The position numbers and the translations under genes are program-made. DNA of 10,522 nt from JACDAN01 sp046729215. GTDB taxonomy: Bacteria; Actinomycetota; Thermoleophilia; Gaiellales; Gaiellaceae. The notes beneath the pieces are model-generated. The model saw only the letters and a list, made by a program, of their open reading frames with translations, was not told the origin of the DNA and did no database searches. Within the stretch, counting starts at the first letter, position 1. The number at the start of each line of letters is the position of its first letter. Shown here in pieces: positions 1-7,455 of this stretch. Location: NCBI GenBank assembly GCA_046729215.1, contig JBKPGE010000181.1:1-10522 (forward strand), in the 5' to 3' direction.

Positions 1-1
1 C

Positions 2-1141
2 CATCCCTCGACGCACGGCGTCCTGCGCCTGATCGTCGACCTCCACGGCGAGGACGTGGTCGGGCTGACGGCCGTGATCGGCTACCTCCATACCGGCTTC
101 GAGAAGAACATGGAGCAGAAGACGTGGTGGAAGGCGATCACTTACGCGCCGCGCATCGACTACGTCTCCTTCCAGAACAACGAGCTGGCCTTCGTCCTTG
201 CCGTCGAGAAGCTGCTCGCGCTGGAGGTTCCGGAGAAGGCGACCTGGATGCGGACGCTGCTCTGCGAGCTCAGCCGGATCCACTCGCACCTCGTCTACCT
301 CGGCACCGCGGCCCTCGAGCTGGGTGCCATCTCGGTGTTCTGGTACTGCTTCCGCGAGCGCGACCAGATCCTCGACCTCTTCGAGCTCGCCGGCGGGACG
401 AGGATGCACACCCGCTACTTCCAGGTCGGCGGCCTCGCGGAGGACATCCCCGCGGGCTTTTTTCCCGAGTGCCGCCGCTTCGTCGACTGGATGCCGAAGG
501 CCATCGACGACTACGAGGCGCTGCTCTCCCGCAACGAGATTTGGCTCGAGCGCACGAAGGGCATCGGGCCCTTGTCCGCAGATGACGCGATCGCGCTCGG
601 CCAGTCCGGGCCCGTGCTGCGAGCGTCCGGGGTCGATTGGGACCTGCGGAAAGCATCGCCGTACCTGGCCTACGGCGACGTCGACTTCGTCGCGCCGGTC
701 TTCGAGAACGGCGACGTCTACGACCGCTACCGCGTCCGGGTGGACGAGATGCGCGAGTCGACTCGGATCGTCGCCCAGTGCCTCGACCGGCTCGAGGAGA
801 TGCAAAGCGAGCCCTGGATCGTGGACGACCGGAAGGTCGTGCTCCCGCCGCGGGAAGAGCTCCACACCTCGATGGAGTCGCTGATCCACCACTTCAAACT
901 CGTGACCGAGGGGTTCCGCGTGCCGGAGGGTGAGGTGTACGTCGCGACCGAGTCGCCGCGCGGAGAGCTCGGCTGCTACGTCGCCTCGGACGGCGGCCCG
1001 AGGCCCTGGCGCGTCAAGTTCCGTGCCCCGTCGTTCGCCGCCCTCGAGGCGACGGCCACGTGCATGCGCAACGCTCTCGTTGCCGATCTGATCGCGATCG
1101 TCGGCTCGCTGGACACCGTCATGGGCGAGGTGGATCGCTGA
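2..1141 (+). CDS. nuoD: NADH-quinone oxidoreductase subunit D (49-kDa subunit), 5'-truncated
   Basis: This is the large hydrogenase-like subunit of the connecting module. With NuoB and NuoH it forms the cavity where quinone is reduced. The open frame runs in from the window edge; the first visible residues are HPSTHG, the quinone-head loop near the family's N-terminus, so only a few dozen residues should be missing. 379 codons are visible. Family marks include RIDYVSFQNNE, which contains the tyrosine that hydrogen-bonds the quinone headgroup in characterised enzymes, then VEKLL, ELSRIHSHL, FRERDQILDLFE and GGTRMH. The C-terminus is intact, with VKFRAPSF and the terminal IVGSLDTVMGEVDR. It cannot be told whether the gene is fused to nuoC, because the upstream part is outside the window. 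The TGA stop shares its last base with the nuoE ATG. Identification is secure; the true start is unseen. Confidence 0.97.
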   Translation, partial: HPSTHGVLRLIVDLHGEDVVGLTAVIGYLHTGFEKNMEQKTWWKAITYAPRIDYVSFQNNELAFVLAVEKLLALEVPEKATWMRTLLCELSRIHSHLVYLGTAALELGAISVFWYCFRERDQILDLFELAGGTRMHTRYFQVGGLAEDIPAGFFPECRRFVDWMPKAIDDYEALLSRNEIWLERTKGIGPLSADDAIALGQSGPVLRASGVDWDLRKASPYLAYGDVDFVAPVFENGDVYDRYRVRVDEMRESTRIVAQCLDRLEEMQSEPWIVDDRKVVLPPREELHTSMESLIHHFKLVTEGFRVPEGEVYVATESPRGELGCYVASDGGPRPWRVKFRAPSFAALEATATCMRNALVADLIAIVGSLDTVMGEVDR

Positions 1142-1614
1142 TGGCGGCGAGTGACTTCGTCGCGGAGGTCCAGCGCCTGCGCGTCCGCTACCCGCGAGGA
1201 CGCTCGGCGATCATGGGCGCGCTGCGGCTGGCGCAGGAGCGCCATGACGGTTGGCTGCCACCGAAGGCGCTGCAGGAGGTCGCCGATGCGATGGACGTCA
1301 CGCCGGCCCATGCGCAGGCCGTCGCGTCGTTCTACGACATGTTCAATCTCCAGCCCGTCGGCCGGCACATCGTCGAGGTCTGCACGAACCTCTCGTGCGC
1401 GCTCGTCGGCGCTCAGCAGGTCGTCGAGGCGTTCGAGGAGCAGCTCGGCATCCCGGCCGGCGAGACCTCGGACGACGGCGAGGTCACGTTCCGGCTGATC
1501 GAGTGCGCCGGCGGCTGCGGCTATGCGCCGGTCGTCGCGGTCGACAACCGGTACCGCGAGCCGACGCGACCGGAAGACGTCCCGGCGATCGTCGAGGAGA
1601 TCCGCGGTGGCTGA
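1141..1614 (+). CDS. nuoE: NADH-quinone oxidoreductase subunit E (24-kDa, thioredoxin-like 2Fe-2S protein)
   Basis: This is the peripheral subunit of the NADH-dehydrogenase module. It carries the off-pathway 2Fe-2S cluster N1a next to FMN. The product is 157 aa, typical of the family. The N-terminal helical part includes the DGWLPPKALQEVAD stretch, the usual HxGWLP-like motif. The thioredoxin-like half has ligands Cys81 and Cys86 (C-x4-C in CTNLSC) and Cys122 and Cys126 (C-x3-C in CAGGC). The VASFYDMFNL motif is also typical. The reading frame is open further upstream (to about 1060), but that extension lies inside nuoD. The ATG at 1141 overlaps the nuoD stop (TGATG) and has GAGG at 1127-1130 as a plausible ribosome site, so I chose it. 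The 3' end overlaps nuoF by 8 bases. Confidence 0.97.
   Translation: MAASDFVAEVQRLRVRYPRGRSAIMGALRLAQERHDGWLPPKALQEVADAMDVTPAHAQAVASFYDMFNLQPVGRHIVEVCTNLSCALVGAQQVVEAFEEQLGIPAGETSDDGEVTFRLIECAGGCGYAPVVAVDNRYREPTRPEDVPAIVEEIRGG
1594..1600 (+). promoter_or_regulatory. Shine-Dalgarno site for nuoF (supports GTG start)
   Basis: GAGGAGA at 1594-1600 lies inside the nuoE 3' end, six bases before the GTG at 1607. It supports GTG 1607 rather than an upstream ATG at 1523 in the same frame; the residues encoded between the two are Arg/Ser-rich shadow sequence of nuoE. Confidence 0.7.
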
Positions 1615-2929
1615 GCTGACCGTTCTTAAAGGAGCGGACGAGCGCGACCTGACCCGGCTCGACGAGTATCGCGCGATCGGGGGCTACACGCCCCTCGAAC
1701 GGGCGCGAGGCATGACCCCGCAGGAAGTCATCGATGTGATCAACGAAGCGGAGCTTCGCGGTCGGGGCGGCGCGGGCTTCCCGATGGGTCGGAAGCTGAG
1801 CCTCGTCCCGCCGGCCGAGAAACGCAACGGCGGGCCGGCGTACGTGGTCGCGAACGCCGACGAATCGGAGCCCGGCGCGTTCAAGGACCGCGAGATCATG
1901 CGGCTCGTCCCGCACCGTTTCATCGAGGGCTGCCTGATCGCCGCGCACGCGATCCAGTCCAAGAACGTGTTCATCTACATCCGCGGCGAGTACCTCGCCG
2001 AGTACCTCGTGCTCGAGGCGGCCGTCGAGGAGGCCCGCCTCGCCGAGATCTTGGGAGACGTCGACGTGCTCGTCCACCGCGGCGCAGGGGCATACATCTG
2101 CGGCGAGGAGTCGGCGATGCTCGAGTCGCTGGAGGGCGACCGCGGCCAGCCGCGTCCCCGCCCGCCGTTCCCGCCCGTCGCCGGCCTGTACATGCAGCCG
2201 ACGCTCGTCAACAACGTGCAGACGATCGCGAGTGTCCCGGCGATCATCGAGATGGGAGCCGAGCGCTACAAGGAGCTAGGCGCCGAGTCGGCGCCGGGCA
2301 CGGTCGTCTACTCGCTCTCCGGCAACGTCAGCCGGCCCGGGAACTACGAGCTGCCGCTCGGCACGACGCTCCGCGAGCTGATCTTCGAGCACGGTCACGG
2401 CGTCGCCGAGGGGCGCGGGTTGAAGGCGATCATTCCCGGCGGCTCGTCAGTTCCCGTGTTCACGCCCGACCAGCTCGACGTCGCGCTCGACTTCGACGCC
2501 GTGCAGGCGGCAGGGTCGTACCTCGGCTCAGCGGCGATCATCGTCGTCGACGACCGCGCCTGCATGGTGCAGCTCGCGCTCCGGGCGGAGAAGTTCTACA
2601 TGCACGAGTCGTGCGGGAAGTGCACGCCGTGCCGCGAGGGGACGCGCTGGCTCGTCCAGCTTCTCGACAAGATCGAGGCCGGGGACGGCACGCAGTCGGA
2701 TCTCGACCTCGTGACGACCGTCTGCGACCGGATCGAGGGGAAGTCGCTCTGCGCGCTCGGCGACTTCGCGGTCTGGTGCGTCGGAAGCTACGCGGAGAAG
2801 TTCCGCGACGAGTTCCAGCAGCACGTCGACGAGGGGCGGTGTCCTTTCGGCGGGACGTCGTCGACCGAGGGCGTGCTGGCGCCCAGCGACCAGCACTCGC
2901 ACACGGCGATGGCGGAGGTTCCTGCGTGA
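1607..2929 (+). CDS. nuoF: NADH-quinone oxidoreductase subunit F (51-kDa, NADH/FMN-binding)
   Basis: This is the catalytic entry point of complex I. It binds NADH and FMN and passes electrons to 4Fe-4S cluster N3. The product is 440 aa, normal for the family. In order: the glycine-rich nucleotide site RGRGGAGFPMGRK (residues 51-63), NADESEPGAFKDR (83-95) at the FMN/NADH pocket, GAGAYICGEESAMLESLEG followed by RGQPRPRPPFPP, and the C-terminal cluster domain with Cys336, Cys339 and Cys342 (CGKCTPC) plus Cys382 (SLCALGD). A small difference from the usual GFPTGxKW is Met60 and Leu64 in place of Thr and Trp; both are local and the glycines are kept. The C-terminal tail after CPFGG is about 25 residues of Ser/His/Ala-rich sequence that looks unconserved. 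GTG 1607 is chosen from its Shine-Dalgarno site and because VAELTVL begins family-like sequence. It overlaps nuoE by 8 bases and nuoG by 4. Confidence 0.97.
   Translation: MAELTVLKGADERDLTRLDEYRAIGGYTPLERARGMTPQEVIDVINEAELRGRGGAGFPMGRKLSLVPPAEKRNGGPAYVVANADESEPGAFKDREIMRLVPHRFIEGCLIAAHAIQSKNVFIYIRGEYLAEYLVLEAAVEEARLAEILGDVDVLVHRGAGAYICGEESAMLESLEGDRGQPRPRPPFPPVAGLYMQPTLVNNVQTIASVPAIIEMGAERYKELGAESAPGTVVYSLSGNVSRPGNYELPLGTTLRELIFEHGHGVAEGRGLKAIIPGGSSVPVFTPDQLDVALDFDAVQAAGSYLGSAAIIVVDDRACMVQLALRAEKFYMHESCGKCTPCREGTRWLVQLLDKIEAGDGTQSDLDLVTTVCDRIEGKSLCALGDFAVWCVGSYAEKFRDEFQQHVDEGRCPFGGTSSTEGVLAPSDQHSHTAMAEVPA
2914..2918 (+). promoter_or_regulatory. Shine-Dalgarno site for nuoG (supports GTG start)
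   Basis: GGAGG at 2914-2918 sits seven bases before GTG 2926, which forms a GTGA overlap with the nuoF stop. The frame stays open back to 2611, but that extension lies entirely inside nuoF and codes for Arg-rich shadow sequence, so GTG 2926 is the likely start. Confidence 0.75.
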
Positions 2930-5151
2930 GCTCGCCGGAATTGGTCAAGGTCACGATCGACGGGGTCGAGGTGCAGGTTCCGAAGGGTCTTGGGCTCGTG
3001 GAGACGGCCGCCGCCGCCGGGATCGAGATCCCCGTCTTCTGCTACGAGCCCCGGCTCGTGGCGCCGATCGGCGCCTGCCGGATGTGCCTCGTCGAGGTCG
3101 AGGGCGTGGGGAAGCTTCAGGCCGGTTGCACGATGACCGCAACGGACGGGCTCGTCGTCCGGACGGCGGCCGTGTCCGAACGAGCCGCCGACGGGCAGGA
3201 AGCGACGCTCGAGTTCATCCTCGTCAACCACCCGCTCGACTGTCCGGTCTGCGACAAGGGCGGCGAGTGCCCGCTGCAGGACCTCACGTTCCGCTGGGGC
3301 CCGGGGAACACGCGGATGCGGTTCCCGAAGCGCACCGTCGACAAGCCGATCCCGGTCAGCCCGCTGATCGCGCTCGACCGCGAGCGGTGCATCCTCTGTT
3401 ACCGCTGCACGCGCTTCTCGGAGGGGGTCGCGGAGGACGGGCAGTTGATCGCGAAGAACCGCGGCGCGCTTTCGGTGATCGCAACGTTCGAGGACGAGCC
3501 CTACCGAGGGAAGTTCAGCGGCAACGTGATCGAGCTATGCCCCGTCGGCGCGCTGACCTCGACGACGTACCGGTTCGACGCGCGTCCGTGGGAGATCCAG
3601 AACGTGCCGAGCGTCTGCGGGATGTGCCCCGTCGGCTGCAACATCAGCGCGACCACGCGCGAGGGGCGGGTGAAGCGGATCCTCTCGCGCAACCATCCAG
3701 AGGTCGACGGCGGCTGGCTTTGCGACAAAGGGCGCTTCGCCTACGGCCACCTCCACGCGCAGGACCGGATCGTCGATCCGCTCCAGCGTGACCGGCCTCG
3801 CTACCGGGAGCTCGGCTGGGACGAGGCGCTCGACGAGGCTGAGCGGATGCTGCGAGCCGCCGAGGGGCGCATCGTCACGGCCCTGTCCGGATCGGAGACG
3901 GTCGAGATGGCGTACGCGCTCGGGAAGCTCATGCGGCAGGGCCTCGGCGCACACTCGGCGGTGCTGCCCGAACAGGTCAGCCACTCCCTGGACAGCGTCC
4001 GCGCGCCGCTCTCGTCGATCGGCCAAGCGGACGTCGTGCTGATCCTCGGCGACGAGCCGGTCGCGGAGCGCGCGCCGATCGTCGATCTCTGGGTCAGGCT
4101 CGCGCGCCGGAACGGCGCCGAGATCCTCTACAGCCTCGACGAGGATCGGGTTCGCTCGGCCGAGCGCGCGGTGCTGATCTGGTCGGGGGATTGCGACGAG
4201 GACACGAACGTGACCGCTTTGGCCCAGTCGCTCGGCTGCCCCGGGTTCCATCTCCCGCGCACGGCGAACGGGCGCGGCGTCGCCGACGCCTGGGCGGCGG
4301 CTGCGGACGCCGAGGCGCAGAACCCGGAGCCGATCGGGCTCTTGATCGTCTCCGGCGATGAGGCCTTGGCCGACCCGAACGTAGGAGCCATGGCCGAGCA
4401 GGCCGAGGCCGTGCTGGCCATCGCAATGTTCCGGCGGCTGGCGACCCCGCTGGCGGATCTTGTGCTGCCGGGGACGAGCTACCTCGAGCGCGACGGCACG
4501 TACGTCAACCTCGAGGGCCGCCTGCAGCGGCTACGCCGCGCGGCGATCCCACCGGCTCCGGACGAGCTGGCGTGGCTGGCTCGCCTCGCTGAACGCTTCG
4601 GGGTCGTCCTCTCGCCCTACCCGTCCCTCGTTTTCGATGAGGTCTCGGAGATCGTCTATGGCGGCCGTCCGTACGGCGAGGTCGGCGAAGAGGCCGAGCT
4701 CCCGTCACCCGTCCCTGCCGACCAGGTCCAGGGGCCTGGCCCCCAGACGGGGCCGGAAGAGGCGGGCCCGCCATCTGGTAGGGCCAGCGAGGAAGGCGAA
4801 CAGCCGCCATCTGTCCCTGCCGGCCAGGTCCAGGGGCCTGGCCCCGAGACACGCCCTGAGGAGGCAGACGACGCGAAGTTGCGCCTCGTTACCTACAGGC
4901 CGCTCTTCTCCGGGCCTGCGGTCGAGCGCGTGCCGGAGCTGCAGTTCCAGCGGCCCGATCCCGAGGTCGAGGTGTCTGCCGCCGATGCGGAGCGGCTCGG
5001 GATCCGCACCGGCAGCGAGGTCACCGTCCGCTCCAACGGCACCTCTGTCCAGCTCCGCGCCCGCCTGGCCGAGGACCTGTCCCCCGGAACAGCCCGCATA
5101 GCTGAAGACCACGCTAAGGGCCTCATTGAGCGCGTGGAGATCGTCGCGTGA
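2926..5151 (+). CDS. nuoG: NADH-quinone oxidoreductase subunit G (75-kDa, multi-FeS, molybdopterin-oxidoreductase-like)
   Basis: This is the largest hydrophilic subunit. It wires electrons from NuoF to NuoI. The product is 741 aa. The N-terminal ferredoxin-type domain has Cys39, Cys51, Cys54 and Cys68 for 2Fe-2S N1b. His102, Cys106, Cys109 and Cys115 (H-x3-C-x2-C-x5-C) bind N5. Cys155, Cys158, Cys161 and Cys205 bind N4. Cys231, Cys234, Cys238 and Cys266 form the additional distal cluster N7, present only in some bacteria. Residues from about 265 form the degenerate molybdopterin-oxidoreductase-like body, ending with the family stretch LADLVLPGTSYLERDGTYVN and EGRLQRLRRA. A MopB_CT-like beta domain occupies about 655-741. 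Between body and C-terminal domain (about 585-650) lies a Pro/Gly/Glu/Gln-rich linker with an imperfect 34-residue repeat, listed separately. The linker looks disordered and is not part of the conserved fold. Overlaps of 4 bases link it to nuoF and nuoH. Confidence 0.96.
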   Translation: MSSPELVKVTIDGVEVQVPKGLGLVETAAAAGIEIPVFCYEPRLVAPIGACRMCLVEVEGVGKLQAGCTMTATDGLVVRTAAVSERAADGQEATLEFILVNHPLDCPVCDKGGECPLQDLTFRWGPGNTRMRFPKRTVDKPIPVSPLIALDRERCILCYRCTRFSEGVAEDGQLIAKNRGALSVIATFEDEPYRGKFSGNVIELCPVGALTSTTYRFDARPWEIQNVPSVCGMCPVGCNISATTREGRVKRILSRNHPEVDGGWLCDKGRFAYGHLHAQDRIVDPLQRDRPRYRELGWDEALDEAERMLRAAEGRIVTALSGSETVEMAYALGKLMRQGLGAHSAVLPEQVSHSLDSVRAPLSSIGQADVVLILGDEPVAERAPIVDLWVRLARRNGAEILYSLDEDRVRSAERAVLIWSGDCDEDTNVTALAQSLGCPGFHLPRTANGRGVADAWAAAADAEAQNPEPIGLLIVSGDEALADPNVGAMAEQAEAVLAIAMFRRLATPLADLVLPGTSYLERDGTYVNLEGRLQRLRRAAIPPAPDELAWLARLAERFGVVLSPYPSLVFDEVSEIVYGGRPYGEVGEEAELPSPVPADQVQGPGPQTGPEEAGPPSGRASEEGEQPPSVPAGQVQGPGPETRPEEADDAKLRLVTYRPLFSGPAVERVPELQFQRPDPEVEVSAADAERLGIRTGSEVTVRSNGTSVQLRARLAEDLSPGTARIAEDHAKGLIERVEIVA
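4711..4850. repeat. Two direct copies of a 38-bp palindrome-bearing repeat inside nuoG
   Basis: Copy 1 is at 4711-4748 and copy 2 at 4813-4850. They match at 36 of 38 positions by hand alignment, with differences at 4721/4823 and 4744/4846. The period is 102 bp, exactly 34 codons, so both copies are read in the same frame, giving VPADQVQGPGPQT (residues 596-608) and VPAGQVQGPGPET (630-642). Weaker similarity continues about 20 bp past each copy (GPEEAG against RPEEAD). Each copy contains GGGGCC-T-GGCCCC, a perfect 6-bp inverted repeat around one base. Copy 2 also has a 7-bp stem GGCCAGG/CCTGGCC at 4822-4828 and 4837-4843; copy 1 has the same stem with one mismatch. The short word CGCCATCTG also occurs twice (4770-4778 and 4806-4814). 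It may be a dispersed repeat family of this genome inserted in frame, or a local duplication. No transposase or target-site duplication is visible. Confidence 0.85.
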
Positions 5152-6134
5152 ACGAGCCCTGGTGGATCGACGCCATCAAGGCGGTCGTGATCATCAACGT
5201 GCTGCTCCTCACCTTCGCGTACATGACACTCATCGAGCGGAAGGTGATCGGGCGCATGCAGCTCCGCTACGGCCCGAACCGAGCCGGTCCGCGCGGGATC
5301 CTGCAGCCGATCGCGGATCTCGTGAAGCTGATCAGGAAGGAAGCGTTCTACCCGAGCAGCGCAATCGACCGCCTCTACATCGCGGCTCCCGCCCTGTCCG
5401 CCGCGACGGCGCTCGCAGCCTTCGCAGTCATTCCGTTCGGCGCCGGCTGGCACATCGGCAGCTACTACATCAGCGGCCAGGTGGCGAACGTCTCCATCGG
5501 CCTGATCCTCGTCTTCGCGCTGGGGTCGCTCGGGATCTACGGCTTCATCATCGGCGGCTGGTCGTCCGACTCGAAGTACTCGCTGCTCGGCTCCATGCGT
5601 ACCTGCGCGCAGCTCGTCTCCTACGAGGTCTCGCTCGCGCTCTCCGTCCTCGGCGTGATCCTCATGGCCCGCACCCTATCCCTCGTAGACATCGTCCACG
5701 CCCAGGAGAACGACTGGTGGTATGCGGTGCCGCAGATCGTCGGGCTCCTCGTCTTCTTCGTCGCCGGCGTCGCCGAGACGAACCGTGCGCCGTTCGACCT
5801 CCCCGAGGCGGAGACCGAGCTCGTTGCCGGCTATCTCACGGAGTACAGCGGCATGCGCTTCGGGCTCTTCTCGATGGCCGAGTACATCAACATGATCGTG
5901 CTCTCGGCCGTGTGCGTCACGCTGTTCTTCGGGGGCTGGCTCGGCCCGATCGATGAGCTCGGCCCGCTCTGGTTCATCCTCAAGCTCCTCATCGTCATCT
6001 TCGTCTTCATCTGGCTGCGGGCGACAGTTCCCCGCCTCCGCTACGACCAGCTCATGGCGTTCGGCTGGAAGATCCTCCTGCCGGTCGCGACGATCAACGC
6101 CGTCGTGACAGCCGCGCTGGTGGTGGCGATATGA
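5148..6134 (+). CDS. nuoH: NADH-quinone oxidoreductase subunit H (ND1-like membrane subunit)
   Basis: This is the membrane-arm heel. It docks the peripheral arm, forms the quinone entry tunnel and contains the first part of the polar axis that transmits coupling. The product is 328 aa, usual for the family, with eight or so hydrophobic segments. Key motifs: IERKVIGRMQLRYGPNRAGP (about 28-47) after TM1, LVSYEVSLALS in the middle, the acidic loop AETNRAPFDLPEAETELVAG followed by YLTEYSGM, and FIWLRATVPRLRYDQLM near the C-terminus. The charged residues normally conserved in this loop are present. Start GTG 5148 overlaps the nuoG stop (GTGA), with GGAG at 5136-5139 as ribosome site. The 3' end overlaps nuoI by 4 bases (ATGA). 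Confidence 0.97.
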   Translation: MNEPWWIDAIKAVVIINVLLLTFAYMTLIERKVIGRMQLRYGPNRAGPRGILQPIADLVKLIRKEAFYPSSAIDRLYIAAPALSAATALAAFAVIPFGAGWHIGSYYISGQVANVSIGLILVFALGSLGIYGFIIGGWSSDSKYSLLGSMRTCAQLVSYEVSLALSVLGVILMARTLSLVDIVHAQENDWWYAVPQIVGLLVFFVAGVAETNRAPFDLPEAETELVAGYLTEYSGMRFGLFSMAEYINMIVLSAVCVTLFFGGWLGPIDELGPLWFILKLLIVIFVFIWLRATVPRLRYDQLMAFGWKILLPVATINAVVTAALVVAI

Positions 6135-6628
6135 GTCCCCAGCCGTTCGACACCGTGAAGGGTTTCGGCGTCACGCTCACGCAGATTTTCAAGAAGCCGA
6201 TCACGCAGCAGTACCCGGAGTACAAGCGCCCGGTGTACCCGCGCTTCCGTGGCCGGCACCGCCTCTGGCGCTACGAGAACGGGCTCGAGAAGTGCGTCGG
6301 CTGCTCGCTCTGCGCAGCGGCGTGCCCCGCCGACTGCATCCGCGTCGTCGCCGAGGAGAACACGCCCACGCACCGGGTGTCGCCCGGCGAGCGCTATGCG
6401 CGGATCTACGAGATCAATCTCAGCCGCTGCATCTTCTGCGGCTATTGCGAGCTCGCCTGCCCCTTCGACGCGATCACGCTCGAGGCGGAGTACGAGCTCT
6501 CGGAGTACTCGCGCGACGATCTGATCTACACGAAGGACATGCTCCTGGCCGAGCCCGTGAAGCGGATGCCGGTCGCCGACCGCGACCTCTTCGACACGCC
6601 CATCCCCGCCTACAGGTCCAAGGCCTGA
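6131..6628 (+). CDS. nuoI: NADH-quinone oxidoreductase subunit I (8Fe ferredoxin, TYKY-like)
   Basis: This small ferredoxin subunit carries 4Fe-4S clusters N6a and N6b and relays electrons from NuoG toward NuoB and the quinone site. The product is 165 aa. Two classical C-x2-C-x2-C-x3-C motifs are seen: Cys55, 58, 61 and 65 (CVGCSLCAAAC) and Cys100, 103, 106 and 110 (CIFCGYCELAC). In each, Cys is followed by Pro as usual. The N-terminal amphipathic stretch FDTVKGFGVTLTQIFKKPIT fits the membrane-surface helix of the family, and PVYPRFRGRHRLWRYENG precedes the first motif. Between the motifs lies the conserved YEINLSRC segment. The C-terminus (KRMPVADRDLFDTPIPAYRS) is less conserved. The ATG at 6131 overlaps the nuoH stop; the next gene follows after three bases. 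Confidence 0.97.
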   Translation: MSPQPFDTVKGFGVTLTQIFKKPITQQYPEYKRPVYPRFRGRHRLWRYENGLEKCVGCSLCAAACPADCIRVVAEENTPTHRVSPGERYARIYEINLSRCIFCGYCELACPFDAITLEAEYELSEYSRDDLIYTKDMLLAEPVKRMPVADRDLFDTPIPAYRSKA

Positions 6629-6631
6629 GGC

Positions 6632-7150
6632 ATGGGCAACGTCCTCGTGTGGATCGTCTGGATCGTCGCCGCCTTCGGCTGCCTCGGCTCGGGAATCGCC
6701 GTGATCAGCTTCTCCAACCCGTTCTACTCCGCCCTTGCGCTGATCGGGAACCTGGCGTCGCTCGCCGTCCTCTACCTGCTCCTCACGGCGGAGTTCGTCG
6801 CCGCGGCGCAGGTGCTCGTATACGCCGGCGCCGTGATGGTCATGTTCCTGTTCGTCATTGCCTACCTCGGGAGCCGGGCCGACGTGCCGTTTGGCACCCC
6901 GAGCTGGCAGGCGATCGCCGCCGTCGTGGCGGCCGGCGCGATCCTCGTGGACGTCGTCGTCGCGATCGGGCTGACGGCGGGCGGGCGGCTCGACGAGCAG
7001 GCAGACGTCGACGCGTCCTTCGGAAGCCCGAAGGAGATCGGCACGGTCTTCCTGACCGACCACCTCCTGGCCTTCGAGATCACCTCGATCGTGCTCCTCG
7101 CCGCCGCGGTCGGCGGCGTCGTCCTCGGGAGCGAGCGTGAGACTCGATGA
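6632..7150 (+). CDS. nuoJ: NADH-quinone oxidoreductase subunit J (ND6-like membrane subunit)
   Basis: This is an ND6-type membrane subunit lying between NuoH and NuoK/NuoN; its third helix contains the pi-bulge that moves during turnover. The product is 172 aa with about five hydrophobic segments. The diagnostic motif is TM3, VYAGAVMVMFLFVIAYLG (about residues 63-80), preceded by AEFVAAAQVL. SNPFYSALALI early in the protein is also typical. The acidic loop around LDEQADVDASFGSPKEIG precedes the last helix, and the protein ends in a charged GSERETR tail. ATG 6632 is three bases after the nuoI stop, with AAGG at 6620-6623 as a possible ribosome site. The stop overlaps nuoK by 4 bases. Confidence 0.95.
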   Translation: MGNVLVWIVWIVAAFGCLGSGIAVISFSNPFYSALALIGNLASLAVLYLLLTAEFVAAAQVLVYAGAVMVMFLFVIAYLGSRADVPFGTPSWQAIAAVVAAGAILVDVVVAIGLTAGGRLDEQADVDASFGSPKEIGTVFLTDHLLAFEITSIVLLAAAVGGVVLGSERETR

Positions 7151-7455
7151 TGGGCCCGGACGTCTCCTGGTATCTGGCCGTCTCGGGCCTCCTGTTCGCG
7201 ATCGGAGCACTCGGTGTGCTCGTCCGCCGTAGCCCGCTGATCGTCCTCCTGTCGCTCGAGATCATGCTCAACTCGGCGAACCTCGCTCTGATCGGCTTCG
7301 CCCGGCACCTGGGCGACTCATCCGGGCAGGTTTTCGCGCTCGCGGTAATGGCAGTCGCAGCGTCCGAGGTCGTTGTTGGCCTCGGTCTCATCGTCGCCCT
7401 GAACCGTGCGCGCGTCGCGCTCGACGTCGACTCCCTCAGCACCCTCCGCGGATGA
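7147..7455 (+). CDS. nuoK: NADH-quinone oxidoreductase subunit K (ND4L-like membrane subunit)
   Basis: This small three-helix membrane subunit is homologous to MnhC/MrpC. It supplies two buried glutamates to the central proton-conducting axis next to NuoN. The product is 102 aa, the usual size. Both glutamates are visible: Glu38 in TM2 (LLSLEIMLNSANLAL) and Glu74 in TM3 (VAASEVVVGLGL), matching E. coli Glu36 and Glu72. The positively charged loop after TM1 (VRRSP) is also as expected. Two adjacent ATG codons (7147 and 7150) are possible starts. The first forms the ATGA overlap with nuoJ and is taken here; the choice changes the product by one residue. The stop overlaps the nuoL ATG by 4 bases. 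Confidence 0.96.
   Translation: MMGPDVSWYLAVSGLLFAIGALGVLVRRSPLIVLLSLEIMLNSANLALIGFARHLGDSSGQVFALAVMAVAASEVVVGLGLIVALNRARVALDVDSLSTLRG

Noticed and set aside
459..464. Run of six T in nuoD as a possible frameshift or slippage site
   Set aside because: The frame continues with conserved NuoD residues on both sides (AGFFPE), and there is no stop or alternative frame product to suggest programmed slippage.
1523..1606. Possible longer N-terminus for NuoF starting at ATG 1523
   Set aside because: The extension codes for Arg/Ser-rich sequence inside nuoE. GTG 1607 is preceded by GAGGAGA at proper spacing and starts family-like sequence.
2611..2925. Possible longer N-terminus for NuoG starting at ATG 2611
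   Set aside because: This stretch is the cluster N3 coding part of nuoF in another frame. GTG 2926 has a good Shine-Dalgarno site and begins directly before the ferredoxin-like domain.
4731..4744. The GGGGCC-T-GGCCCC palindrome as a transcription terminator
   Set aside because: It lies within the nuoG coding frame, is not followed by a T-run, and the operon clearly continues downstream.
6041..7210. A 389-codon minus-strand open frame opposite nuoI to nuoK
   Set aside because: It has the same shadow signature (repeated acidic/basic runs, no domain) and lies across three conserved genes plus the end of nuoH.
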